Shown here: positions 54,514 through 62,995 of the stretch, piece after piece | Layout of the letters: each line of letters starts with the position of its first letter | Position numbering within the stretch: position 1 is the stretch's first letter | Source of the DNA: Nocardia cyriacigeorgica | GTDB lineage: Bacteria; Actinomycetota; Actinomycetes; Mycobacteriales; Mycobacteriaceae | DNA length: 64,000 nucleotides | NCBI RefSeq assembly: GCF_005863245.1 | Contig: NZ_VBUT01000004.1 | Coordinates: 248,001 to 312,000, forward strand | Direction of reading: 5' to 3' | Notes under the pieces: generated by a model | The model's input: only the letters and a program-made list of their open reading frames with translations | What the model was told of the DNA's origin: nothing | Databases searched by the model: none | Position numbers and translations under genes: made by a program

Positions 54514-54646
54514 AGCCGCATTGAAACACTCGCAGTGCACGACACACTCGATAATCGCGGCGTGTCCGCACGCTGGGACGCGATCGGTATCGGGCGGCGC
54601 CGCCCGCCGAGGCCGGGAAGAACCGGCCGTCGGCGCGGGCTGGTGG

Positions 54647-54731
54647 CGGAGACGGAGGGATTTGAACCCCCGGTCGCTCTCACGACGCTCGCTTTCAAGG
54701 CGAGTGCATTCGGCCGCTCTGCCACGTCTCC
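54647..54731 (-). tRNA. tRNA-Ser(UGA)
   Basis: The minus strand folds as an 85-base type II tRNA with a GGAGACG/CGTCTCC acceptor, G discriminator, TTCAAAT T-loop and anticodon loop CTTGAAA, anticodon UGA. Confidence 0.95.
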
Positions 54732-54764
54732 AGGTCCACGATCGTAACCGATCGGGCGGGCAAG

Positions 54765-55256
54765 TCAGTGGCCGTCCGAGAGGGCCTCGAGGTCGATGCG
54801 GCCGAAGACATCGGCGATGACGTCGAGCTGCTCCGGGGTGAGCAGGTCGATGAATCCCTTGCGCACGGCCTCGACATGACCGGGCGCGGCCTCCGACAGC
54901 CTGCGCATTCCGGTGTCGGTGAGCTCGGCCAGCACGCCGCGCCCGTCTTCGACACAGGTGTTGCGGCGCACCAGGCCCTGGGCCTCCATCCGGCGGATCT
55001 GGTGGGTGAGGCGGCTGCGTGAGGACAGCACGCCGTCGGCCAGTTCGCTCATCCGCAGCGCACGGCCCGGCGCCTCGGAAAGCAGTACCAGGATGCGGTA
55101 TTCGGCAAGGCTCAGATCGTTGTCGCGTTGCAGCTGCCGGTTCAACGCGGTCATCAAGCGGAGGTGGCCGTCCATGAAGGCCCGCCACGCGTTCTGCTGA
55201 GCCGGGGTCAGCCACTCCGGCTCAGCGGAAACGCGACCGCTTGGTTTGGTAGGCAC
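54765..55256 (-). CDS. MarR family transcriptional regulator
   Basis: The 163-residue protein has a MarR winged helix: LSLAEYRILVLLSEAPGRALRMSELADGVLSSRSRLTHQIRRMEAQGLVRRNTCVEDGRGVLAELTDTG, with the wing Asp-Gly-Arg. The dimerising terminal helices flank it. The start is GTG 55256. It lies 57 bases beyond the lactate-oxidase-type gene on the same strand, so it may be co-transcribed with it and regulate it. The effector is unknown. Confidence 0.9.
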   Translation of the reverse strand: MPTKPSGRVSAEPEWLTPAQQNAWRAFMDGHLRLMTALNRQLQRDNDLSLAEYRILVLLSEAPGRALRMSELADGVLSSRSRLTHQIRRMEAQGLVRRNTCVEDGRGVLAELTDTGMRRLSEAAPGHVEAVRKGFIDLLTPEQLDVIADVFGRIDLEALSDGH

Positions 55257-55313
55257 GTCGGTATTCTATGCCGCCCCACCAGCGAAGTTACCGGCCGGTT
55301 ACCCTTGTCGCGC

Positions 55314-56489
55314 TCAGCGCGGGGTCACCAGCAGGTCGCGCGAGAGATCACCGACCTTCCCGTGACCGGACAGGCCCATCGCCGAATCGAAGTCGGCCAG
55401 CAGCAGACGCAGCGCGTGCCGGACGCCGTCGTGGCCGGCGATGCCGAGGCCGTAGGCCCACGGTCGGCCGTAGAACACCGCCTTGGCTCCCAGCGCCAGC
55501 GCGATGAGCATGTCCGAGCCGGTGCGGATTCCGGAATCGAAGAGCACATCGGCCCGATCGCCGACACCGGCGACGACGGCGGGCAGCGCGTCCAGCGCCG
55601 CGATGGAACCGTCGACCTGACGGCCACCGTGATTGCTCACCACCACCGCGTCGGCGCCGGCGTCGACCACCTGCCTGGCGTCGTCGGGGTGCAGGATGCC
55701 CTTGACCGCGATCGGCAGATCGGTCCATTCGCGCAGGTGCGCGATATCGGCCGGGCGCAGAGTGTGGTTGCCGAAGAGCCCGGCCCAGGTGAGGATCGCG
55801 GTGCGCATGGCGTCCTCGCTGTCCTCCGGCGCGGCGGGAAGTTTGGCGCGGAACACCGGATCGGACAGGTAGTTCGCGATGCCCTTGCCCATCAGGAACG
55901 GCAGATGCGCCAGCTCCAGATCGCGTGGACGCCAGCCGAGCGAGGGCGTGTCCACGGTGACGACGATGGCCTTGGCGCCCGCCTGCTCGGCCCGCTGGAC
56001 GAACGAGCGCGCCAGATCGTTGTCGGCGGGCCAGTACAGCTGATACCACCATTGCCCCGACACCGCGCCGACCTCTTCGATGGTCGACGACGCCGCCGTG
56101 GACAGCACCATGCCGACCCCGAGCTCCTTGGTGACCTCACCGACCACCGTCTCGCCCCGGTCCTGGAGCAGCTCGAGCACGCCGACGGGCGCGGTGAGCA
56201 CCGGCGCGGCCAGTTTGGTGCCGAGCACCTCGACCGACAGATCGCGGGTGCCGTGGCCGGTGGTGCCGCGCAGCATGCGCGGGACGAGCCGGTAGCGGTC
56301 GAAGGCGGCGCGGTTGGCCCGCGCGGTCCGCTCGCCCGACGCGCTCCCCGCGACGTAGGCGAAGGCCTCGGCGCCGAGCAACTCCCGGGCGCGCTCCTCG
56401 AGACCATCGGCCGTCATCGGCAGTTCCGGAACCTCGCCACCGAGGCCACGGAAGTAGATCTCATTCTGAAAGTCGATGAAGCTGCTCAC
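55314..56489 (-). CDS. FMN-dependent alpha-hydroxy-acid oxidase, lactate 2-monooxygenase-like
   Basis: The 391-residue TIM-barrel flavoenzyme has the FMN/catalytic motif SNHGGRQVDGS with the base His, the conserved Lys in LPIAVKGILHP, and VLFDSGIRTGSDML. Its N-terminus (FQNEIYFRGLGGEVPELPM) and GWRPRDLELAHLPFLMGKGIANYLSDPVF match, from memory, the M. smegmatis lactate 2-monooxygenase rather than LldD or glycolate oxidase. That enzyme oxidises L-lactate to acetate, CO2 and water. Substrate preference should be treated as probable only. The MarR gene follows on the same strand. Confidence 0.85.
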   Translation of the reverse strand: MSSFIDFQNEIYFRGLGGEVPELPMTADGLEERARELLGAEAFAYVAGSASGERTARANRAAFDRYRLVPRMLRGTTGHGTRDLSVEVLGTKLAAPVLTAPVGVLELLQDRGETVVGEVTKELGVGMVLSTAASSTIEEVGAVSGQWWYQLYWPADNDLARSFVQRAEQAGAKAIVVTVDTPSLGWRPRDLELAHLPFLMGKGIANYLSDPVFRAKLPAAPEDSEDAMRTAILTWAGLFGNHTLRPADIAHLREWTDLPIAVKGILHPDDARQVVDAGADAVVVSNHGGRQVDGSIAALDALPAVVAGVGDRADVLFDSGIRTGSDMLIALALGAKAVFYGRPWAYGLGIAGHDGVRHALRLLLADFDSAMGLSGHGKVGDLSRDLLVTPR

Positions 56490-56811
56490 GGTCGAAGACG
56501 CTAGCGCCTACCTCCCGTAACCGCGCCCACACTCGGCGAATCCGCAGCGCCGTCCGCACTCTCGCGACACCGCGCCGCTCTCGCGGCACCGACACCCCTC
56601 TCGCCATGCCACGCTCGCCCGCCACTCTCGCGCCACCACAGGCGTCACCGCCGATCACTTGCAGCAATCCCCGCCCAGCCCGCTCACCCGTGGCGATCCT
56701 GCACCGAGAGTTACACCACCGTGGCCCCTACTCGGGCGATGCCTCGGCCATGTAGCGCTCGACGAGCTCCCGCGATGGCCGGGCGGCGGGGCGGTCCGGC
56801 AGTATGGGCGC
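56490..56811. other. Divergent intergenic region with degenerate repeats, 322 bases
   Basis: It holds no recognisable gene. Around 56563-56640 there are four degenerate copies of a CTCTCGCGxCACC unit, and at 56706-56761 lies the third copy of the 56-bp repeat. The promoter of the quinone oxidoreductase gene should be near 56800. Confidence 0.6.
56706..56761. repeat. 56-bp interspersed repeat, copy 3 (diverged)
   Basis: Same length as copies 1 and 2, about 75% identical. The right end GCCATGTAGC-x-CTCG is conserved, while the left end (GAGAGTTACACC) has lost perfect pairing. Confidence 0.7.
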
Positions 56812-57813
56812 GTGCGTGCGATCACGTTGAACGGATTCGGTGGGCCGGAGGTCATGGAGTGGGCGGACGCGCCCGAACCCGAGGCCGGTGCCGGCGAAGT
56901 GCTCATCGACGTGGCGGCGGCCGGGGTGAACCGGGCCGACATCATGCAGCGCAAGGGGCACTATCCGCCGCCGCCGGGCGCGAGCGAGATTCCCGGGCTG
57001 GAATGCTCGGGCGTGATCGCGGCGGTCGGCGAGGGCGTGCGTGACTGGTCGGTGGGTGATCGGGTGTGCGCGCTGCTGTCCGGCGGCGGCTATGCCGAGC
57101 GGGCCGTGGCGCCGGCCGGGCAGCTGCTGCCCGTCCCGGACGGGCTCGATCTGGGCGCGGCGGCCGGGCTACCGGAGGTCGCGGCGACGGTGTGGTCGAA
57201 CCTGGTGATGACCGCAGGCCTGCGCGCCGGACAGCTGGTGCTGATCCACGGCGGCGGCAGCGGCATCGGCACCCATGCGATCCAAGTGGCGAAGCGACTC
57301 GGTGCGCGTGTCGCGGTGACGGCGGGTTCGGCGAACAAGCTGGAACAGTGCGCCGAGCTGGGCGCCGACATCCTGATCAACTACCGGGAGCAGGACTTCG
57401 TCGAGGTCATTCGCGCCGAGCAGGGCAGCGGCGGGCCGGGCGCCGACATCATTCTGGACAATATGGGTGCCGCCTATCTGGCCCGCAATGTGGAGGCGCT
57501 GGCCACCTACGGGCAGCTGGTCGTCATCGGATTGCAGGGCGGGGCGAAGGCCGAGTTGAACCTCGCGGCGCTGCTCGGCAAGCGCGCGGCGGTGCGGGCG
57601 ACGAACCTGCGCGGCCGTCCTGCGTCCGGGCCTGGCAGCAAGGCCGAGATCATCGGCGAGGTCCGCAAGCATGTGTGGCCGCTGGTCACGGAGGGTGCGG
57701 TGGTTCCGGTGATAGCGGCGGAACTGCCGATCAGCGAGGTGGGCCAGGCGCACGCGCTGCTCGATTCGCCCGACACGGTGGGCAAGGTCGTCCTGCGGAT
57801 CGGTGATTACTGA
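56812..57813 (+). CDS. NAD(P)H:quinone oxidoreductase, PIG3/QOR-like (zinc-free MDR)
   Basis: From GTG 56812 this is a 333-residue medium-chain dehydrogenase/reductase. VNRADIMQRKGHYPPPPGASEIPGLECSGVI is the PIG3/TED2-type substrate motif, and LIHGGGSGIGTHAIQVAKRLGARV is the NADPH-binding AxxGxxG loop. Zinc-ligand residues of alcohol dehydrogenases are absent. Such enzymes reduce quinones by one electron. The start has no ribosome site and is probably leaderless. From memory its position before the class V aminotransferase gene matches Rv3777. Confidence 0.9.
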   Translation: MRAITLNGFGGPEVMEWADAPEPEAGAGEVLIDVAAAGVNRADIMQRKGHYPPPPGASEIPGLECSGVIAAVGEGVRDWSVGDRVCALLSGGGYAERAVAPAGQLLPVPDGLDLGAAAGLPEVAATVWSNLVMTAGLRAGQLVLIHGGGSGIGTHAIQVAKRLGARVAVTAGSANKLEQCAELGADILINYREQDFVEVIRAEQGSGGPGADIILDNMGAAYLARNVEALATYGQLVVIGLQGGAKAELNLAALLGKRAAVRATNLRGRPASGPGSKAEIIGEVRKHVWPLVTEGAVVPVIAAELPISEVGQAHALLDSPDTVGKVVLRIGDY

Positions 57814-57989
57814 GTTCATCGCCTCGGCTGCCGGTCGAGCGAGCGGGCTGCGGATGGCTCACCAGCGGCGCCGCGCTCACCGGGGGGCCACCTACCGCCG
57901 CGACGGCTTCGATGTGAAGGTCCGGCGGGCGAGTTCCGGTGCGCATGAGGAACCGGCCGACCAGGCGACCGATGCTTGTTCGTCTCGCC

Positions 57990-59192
57990 TCAGTCCAGCG
58001 CCGCGAGCGCCCGGCCGAGCTGATCGATCTCGAACTTCGTCGTATACGGCGCCAGCCCGACGGTCACCGCACCACCTTCATCGTTGACGCCGAGCGCGTC
58101 GAGCAACCGGCTGCCGCCGTGCGTGCCGCTGAGCACGCCGATGCGGTTGTCGGCCAGCTTGGCGGCGATCTTCTCCGCTTGCAGGCCGACCATGGTGAAG
58201 CTGACGGTCGGGATGCGGGTGGAGGCGCGGCCGATGACGGTGAGGTTGTCGATCTTGTCGAGGGTGTCCATCAGATGCTCGAACAGCTGGTCGTGGTAGT
58301 CCTGCAACGAGGTGATGGAGATTTCCAGGCGTTCGCGTCTGGTGCCGGTGGCGCGTTCGTCGAGCCCGGCGAGGTAGTCGATCGAGGTGGTGAGCCCGGC
58401 CAGCAGCGAGTACTGATGCCCGCCGACCTCGAGCCGTTCAGCACCCTTGGCATACGGGTTGAGCGACATCGACGGGATGCGATCCAGGAACGCCGGATCG
58501 CGGAAGACCAGCGCACCGATCTGCGGACCGCCCCACGACGGTGCGCTCAGCGCGACCACGTCGGCATTGAGCTCTTCGATATCGATCAGCGCGTACGGCG
58601 CGGCACCGAACGCGTCGGCGACCAGCAGCCCGCCCACCTCGTGCACCCGGTCGGCGGCCACCCGGACCGCAGGCGCGGAGCCGACGATCGGCGAGGCGGC
58701 GGTCAGCGCGACCAGGCGCGCGGTGGGGCCGATCAGCTCCTCGAACTGCCAGGCGGGCATCTCGCAGGTCTCGATCTCCACCTCGGCCCAGCGCACATGC
58801 GCCCCGTAGCGGTTGGCGATGCGCAGCCAGGGGGCCACATTGGCCTCGTCATCCAGGCGCGACAGCACGATCCCGGTACCGAGCCCCAGGCGCGAGCTCA
58901 GCGATTCGGCCAGCCAGGCCAGCAGTACCGCACGATCGGGTCCGAGCACGACGCCGGCGGGATCACCGCCGACCAGGTCCGCGACGGCCTCGCGCGCCGC
59001 GTCCAGAATGGCGGCGCTGCGTTTGGCTGCGTGATGGCGGCCCACGTGGGAAAACGACGACGTACGGAAACCTGTTGACACGGCCCGGGATACCGAATCC
59101 GGAACCAGCATGCCCGCTTGCGGGTCGAGATGGATCCAGCCGTCGCCCAGGGACGGTATCAGGCCCCGAACCCGTGCGACGTCGTAAGTCAT
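57990..59192 (-). CDS. Cysteine desulfurase-like class V aminotransferase-fold protein lacking the PLP lysine
   Basis: The 400-residue protein follows the class V fold: SLGDGWIHLDPQAGMLVPDSV at the start, LVADAFGAAPYALID at the cofactor-ring Asp, then VVALSAPSWGGPQIGALVFRD. In cysteine desulfurases the last segment reads SxHKxxGPxGIGxL, with Lys as the PLP Schiff base. Here that position is Ser or Trp, so normal PLP catalysis looks impossible. YSLLAGLTTSIDYL and GVLSGTHGGSRLLDALG continue the fold. ATG 59192 is the start. Function unknown; I recall that Rv3778c occupies the same place in mycobacteria. Confidence 0.88.
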   Translation of the reverse strand: MTYDVARVRGLIPSLGDGWIHLDPQAGMLVPDSVSRAVSTGFRTSSFSHVGRHHAAKRSAAILDAAREAVADLVGGDPAGVVLGPDRAVLLAWLAESLSSRLGLGTGIVLSRLDDEANVAPWLRIANRYGAHVRWAEVEIETCEMPAWQFEELIGPTARLVALTAASPIVGSAPAVRVAADRVHEVGGLLVADAFGAAPYALIDIEELNADVVALSAPSWGGPQIGALVFRDPAFLDRIPSMSLNPYAKGAERLEVGGHQYSLLAGLTTSIDYLAGLDERATGTRRERLEISITSLQDYHDQLFEHLMDTLDKIDNLTVIGRASTRIPTVSFTMVGLQAEKIAAKLADNRIGVLSGTHGGSRLLDALGVNDEGGAVTVGLAPYTTKFEIDQLGRALAALD

Positions 59193-59275
59193 GCTGGCCA
59201 CTCTAAGGGCAGCGGGTGAGGCCGCGTAACCCTCCCCACAGCCACCGTCTTTAGCACGTCGGCGCCCGACGCGAC

Positions 59276-59893
59276 ATGATAGAGACCATGACGCACTCGG
59301 ATGACGCATCGGATCCCGTCGTCGTTATCGGACCCGAAGGACGCCCCCTGCTGCTACCCAGCGGCAAGGAATCGGACGCGCCCTACACCGCGCAGGTGGT
59401 CTCGAACGGCGACGAGAAAACCAACGACTCCGACGAGCGCGATGACTCCGGCGAATCGCTGGCCGACATGGTCGAGCAGCCCGCGAAGGTCATGCGTATC
59501 GGCACCATGATCAAGCAGCTGCTCGAGGAGGTCAGGGCGGCACCGCTGGACGACGCCAGCCGCGCCCGGCTGCGTGAGATCCACAAGTCCTCGATCCACG
59601 AGCTGGAGCAGGGCCTTGCCCCGGAGCTGCGCGAGGAGCTGGAACGGCTGACGCTGCCGTTCACCGATGAGTCGGTGCCATCGGATGCCGAGCTGCGCAT
59701 CGCCCAGGCCCAGCTGGTCGGCTGGCTGGAGGGCCTGTTCCACGGCATCCAGACCGCGCTGTTCGCCCAGCAGATGGCGGCGCGGGCGCAGCTGGAGCAG
59801 ATGCGTCAGGGGGCATTGCCGCCGGGCGTGCACGCGAGCGACCAGCGGGCGGCCCAGCACGGCCACATGGGCGGCACCGGCCAGTATCTGTAA
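59276..59893 (+). CDS. bpa: Bacterial proteasome activator (Bpa/PafE)
   Basis: Bpa forms a ring that opens the 20S proteasome without ATP and feeds it unfolded proteins. The core SLADMVEQPAKVMRIGTMIKQLLEEVRAAPLDDASRARLREIHKSSIHELEQGL and LRIAQAQLVGWLEGLFHGIQTALFAQQMAARAQLEQMRQGALPPGV is nearly identical to the mycobacterial protein as I recall it. The tail ends GQYL, the C-terminal motif that docks into the proteasome. ATG 59288 is an alternative start. The disordered N-terminus is longer than in mycobacteria. Confidence 0.95.
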   Translation: MIETMTHSDDASDPVVVIGPEGRPLLLPSGKESDAPYTAQVVSNGDEKTNDSDERDDSGESLADMVEQPAKVMRIGTMIKQLLEEVRAAPLDDASRARLREIHKSSIHELEQGLAPELREELERLTLPFTDESVPSDAELRIAQAQLVGWLEGLFHGIQTALFAQQMAARAQLEQMRQGALPPGVHASDQRAAQHGHMGGTGQYL

Positions 59894-60016
59894 CCCTGGA
59901 CAATGTTCAATGGCGCCCGGCCGGGAGACCTGCGTGGTTACACTCCGCTGCCTCCTCCGGGCCTTGACCCGGCCGGGCGGCAATGCTGGCGGGGCCCGGC
60001 ACGGCTCGGCCGAGTA

Positions 60017-60955
60017 GTGTCGACCACCGTGCCCGCCGCTGCCGCTCGCCCCGACTCGGTTTCCGATGTGAGTAACGAACAGACCTCAGAACCCACCGTC
60101 ACCGCGCCCGTCGAGCCCGCCGAACCGCTGGTCTCGGACTCGCAATCGTTCGCCCGCGCGTTCAAGGACATGCGCGACGGCTTCGGCCAGCGCGAGCTGT
60201 GGCTATCGCTGGGCTGGCAGGACATCAAGCAGCGCTACCGCCGCTCGGTGCTCGGCCCGTTCTGGATCACCATCGCCACCGGCGTGCAGGCCACCGCCAT
60301 CGGCATCCTGTACGCGGCGCTGCTCGGGCAGCCGCTGCGCGAGTACCTGCCGTATGTGGCGGTCGGGTTGATCGTGTGGAACGTCATCCAGGCCAGCATC
60401 CTGGAGGGCTCGGATGTGTTCATCGCCAACGAGGGCCTCATCAAGCAGTTGCCCTCGGCGTTGAGCGTGCACGTCTACCGGCTGGTGTGGCGGCAGTTCT
60501 TGTTCTTCGCGCACAATTTCGCGATCTATTTCGTGGTGCTGCTCGCCTTCGGGGTGTGGCAGAACCTGCATTGGACGGTCGTCTTCGCGATACCGGCGCT
60601 GCTGCTGATCTTCGCCAATTCCATGTGGGTATCGATCCTGTTCGGCATCTTCAGCACCCGCTACCGCGATATCGCGCCGATTCTGGGCAGCATGACGCTG
60701 ATGCTGTTCGTGCTGACGCCGGTCATGTGGAACACCAAGAGCCTGCAAGAACAGGGCGGCGATGTGGCCGACCGGGCCAAGCTGGCCGAAATCGTGCCGA
60801 CCTTCCACTACCTGGAAATCGTGCGGGCGCCGCTGCTGGGCGATGATCAGCGGCTCTATCACTGGGGCATCGTCGGCGCGATCACCGTGGTCGGCTGGAT
60901 CGCCGCGGTGTTCGCCCTGAAGAAATTCCGTTCGCGCGTGCCGTACTGGGTATAG
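60017..60955 (+). CDS. wzm: Galactan ABC exporter, permease subunit (Wzm-type)
   Basis: An ABC-2 type permease with six helices: LSLGWQDIKQRYRRSVLGPFWITIATGV is the classic Wzm/TagG entry motif, followed by LREYLPYVAVGLIVWNVI and FGIFSTRYRDIAPILGSM. With the ATPase encoded next it would flip the lipid-linked galactan precursor across the membrane (from memory, mycobacterial Rv3783). The start is uncertain: GTG 60017, GTG 60068, or ATG 59903 are in frame and none has a clear ribosome site. The hydrophilic N-terminus is therefore tentative. It ends 14 bases before wzt. Confidence 0.92.
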   Translation: MSTTVPAAAARPDSVSDVSNEQTSEPTVTAPVEPAEPLVSDSQSFARAFKDMRDGFGQRELWLSLGWQDIKQRYRRSVLGPFWITIATGVQATAIGILYAALLGQPLREYLPYVAVGLIVWNVIQASILEGSDVFIANEGLIKQLPSALSVHVYRLVWRQFLFFAHNFAIYFVVLLAFGVWQNLHWTVVFAIPALLLIFANSMWVSILFGIFSTRYRDIAPILGSMTLMLFVLTPVMWNTKSLQEQGGDVADRAKLAEIVPTFHYLEIVRAPLLGDDQRLYHWGIVGAITVVGWIAAVFALKKFRSRVPYWV

Positions 60956-60969
60956 GAGCCGATGCAGCG

Positions 60970-61812
60970 ATGACAGATCATGTGAGCATCGAAACCCGCA
61001 ACGCGTGGGTGGAGTTCCCCATCTTCGACGCGAAATCGCGGTCGTTGAAAAAGGCGTTCCTCGGCAAGGCCGGCGGCGCGATCGGGCGCAATCAGTCCGA
61101 CGTCGTGGTGGTCGAGGCGCTGCGCGACATCACCCTCTCGCTCAAAGAAGGCGACCGGATCGGCCTGGTCGGGCACAACGGCGCGGGCAAATCCACGCTG
61201 CTTCGGCTGCTGTCGGGGATCTATGAACCCTCGCGCGGCAGCGCCCGCATTCGCGGCCGGGTCGCGCCGGTTTTCGATCTCGGTGTCGGCATGGACCCGG
61301 AGATCTCCGGGTACGAGAACATCATCATTCGCGGGCTGTTCCTCGGCCAGACCCGCAAGCAGATGATGGCCAAGATCGATGAGATCGCCGATTTCACCGA
61401 ACTCGGCGAATACCTGTCGATGCCGCTGCGCACCTACTCCACCGGCATGCGGGTGCGGCTGGCGATGGGCGTCGTCACCTCGATCGACCCGGAAATCCTG
61501 CTGCTGGACGAGGGCATCGGCGCGGTCGACGCGGAATTCATGAAAAAAGCCCGGCTGCGCCTCCAGAAATTGGTGGCCCGATCCGGCATCCTGGTCTTCG
61601 CCAGCCATTCCAACGAATTCCTCGCCCAGCTCTGCGATTCGGCCCTGTGGATCGATCACGGCCAGGTCCGGCTGCACGGCGGTATCGAAGAAGTGGTGCG
61701 GGCCTACGAGGGCCCGGAGGCGGGTAATCACGTCGCGACCGTCCTTGCCGAATTGGCAGCCGAGCAGGCCGCCGACGACGCCGAACGAGAACTGGAGCCG
61801 AACCAGACATGA
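60970..61812 (+). CDS. wzt: Galactan ABC exporter, ATPase subunit (Wzt-type)
   Basis: A 280-residue ABC ATPase with Walker A GHNGAGKSTL, the Wzt-type signature YSTGMRVRLAMG, Walker B ILLLDEGIGAVD and the H-loop FASHS. The VEFPIFDAKSRSLKKAFLG start is typical for polysaccharide exporters. It lacks the C-terminal carbohydrate-binding domain of E. coli O9a-type Wzt, so substrate recognition does not depend on one. It overlaps glfT1 by 4 bases (ATGA), tying export to galactan initiation (from memory, Rv3781). Confidence 0.94.
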   Translation: MTDHVSIETRNAWVEFPIFDAKSRSLKKAFLGKAGGAIGRNQSDVVVVEALRDITLSLKEGDRIGLVGHNGAGKSTLLRLLSGIYEPSRGSARIRGRVAPVFDLGVGMDPEISGYENIIIRGLFLGQTRKQMMAKIDEIADFTELGEYLSMPLRTYSTGMRVRLAMGVVTSIDPEILLLDEGIGAVDAEFMKKARLRLQKLVARSGILVFASHSNEFLAQLCDSALWIDHGQVRLHGGIEEVVRAYEGPEAGNHVATVLAELAAEQAADDAERELEPNQT

Positions 61813-62801
61813 GTGAGCCGACCGGGAAGAACACCCCGATCGCTGCCGGGGCGTCCCCGGTCGAGTCCGCGACCTCCGCCGAACACGCGGCAGTCGATAC
61901 CGGCGCGACCGCTCGCATCGTCGCCGTCGTCGTCACCCACAAGCGGCGCGAACTGCTGGCCGAATCGCTGAAGGTGCTGGCCACCCAGTCGCGGCCGGTC
62001 GACCATCTCATCGTCGTCGACAACGGCAACGAACCCGAGGTCGCCGAACTGGTCGGCGATCAGCCGGTGGAAACCACCTACCTCGGCTCGGCGCACAACC
62101 TCGGCGGCGCGGGCGGTTTCGCGCTCGGCATCCTGCACGCGCTCAGCCTCGGCGCCGACTGGGTGTGGCTGGCCGACGACGACGGCAGGCCCGAAGGCCC
62201 CGAGGTGCTGGCGACGCTGCTGGACTGCGCGGGTAGGCACGGGCTGGTCGAGGTGTCCCCCGTGGTCTGCGATATCGACGAGCCGGACCGGCTGGCCTTC
62301 CCGCTGCGGCGTGGGGTGGTGTGGCGGCGGCTGCGTTCGGAGCTCGGCGAGGAGGATTTCCTGCCGGGGATCGCGTCGCTGTTCAACGGTGCGCTCATCT
62401 CGGCGCGGGCGATCGACGTCATCGGGGTGCCCGATCTGCGGCTGTTCGTACGCGGCGACGAGGTCGAGGTGCATCGGCGGCTGGTGCGCTCCGGGCTGCC
62501 GTTCGGCACCTGCCTGCAAACCGCGTACCTGCACCCCAACGGCGCCGCCGAATTCAAGCCGATCCTCGGCGGCCGCATGCACACCCAGTACCCGGACGAT
62601 CCGGTCAAGCGCTACTTCACCTACCGCAACCGCGGCTACCTCATGTCGCAGCCCGGTATGCGCAAACTGCTGCCGCAGGAATGGATTCGCTTCTCCTGGT
62701 TCTTCCTGGTCACCCGGCGCGACCCGGCCGGGCTGCGCGAATGGTTCCATCTGCGCAGCCTGGGACGGCACGAGCAGTTCGGGAAGCCGGAGTCGGATTA
62801 A
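61809..62801 (+). CDS. glfT1: Galactofuranosyltransferase GlfT1
   Basis: GlfT1 adds the first galactofuranose residues to the decaprenyl-diphosphate-linked rhamnosyl-GlcNAc acceptor in arabinogalactan synthesis. This 330-residue GT2 enzyme has IVAVVVTHKRRELLAESLKVLATQ at the start, HNLGGAGGFALGI, and WVWLADDDGRP with the metal-binding Asp triplet near residue 122. LFNGALISARAID and LFVRGDEVEVHRR follow as in family members. The first ~35 residues are disordered-looking. It overlaps wzt and ends the operon; a hairpin lies 147 bases downstream. Confidence 0.93.
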   Translation: MSEPTGKNTPIAAGASPVESATSAEHAAVDTGATARIVAVVVTHKRRELLAESLKVLATQSRPVDHLIVVDNGNEPEVAELVGDQPVETTYLGSAHNLGGAGGFALGILHALSLGADWVWLADDDGRPEGPEVLATLLDCAGRHGLVEVSPVVCDIDEPDRLAFPLRRGVVWRRLRSELGEEDFLPGIASLFNGALISARAIDVIGVPDLRLFVRGDEVEVHRRLVRSGLPFGTCLQTAYLHPNGAAEFKPILGGRMHTQYPDDPVKRYFTYRNRGYLMSQPGMRKLLPQEWIRFSWFFLVTRRDPAGLREWFHLRSLGRHEQFGKPESD

Positions 62802-62947
62802 TTCGGTTGCGCGGGCCAGGACCGCGTGTGAGAGTTGGGCAGACCGAGGTGAATGAGGAGGTGGAGTTCGTGGTGAACGTCGCGCGGATTGTCGTGTCCG
62901 GATCGGCTGTGCAGGCCGGCGGACCGAACTCCATCTCGTACTCAACT

Positions 62948-62973
62948 CGCTGAGCCCCGTCGTGGGCTCGGCG
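62948..62973 (+). terminator. Hairpin between glfT1 and rsgA
   Basis: Ten-base arms (62948-62957 and 62964-62973) pair with one mismatch around a 6-base loop. The rest of 62802-62995 shows no convincing gene. Confidence 0.5.
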
Positions 62974-62995
62974 CCCTCACGGAGGTTCTCTCACC

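Noticed and set aside
62828..62953. Possible 41-codon ORF between glfT1 and rsgA
   Set aside because: It has a GTG start but no clear ribosome site, unusual composition, no family and no coupling; it stops within a hairpin.
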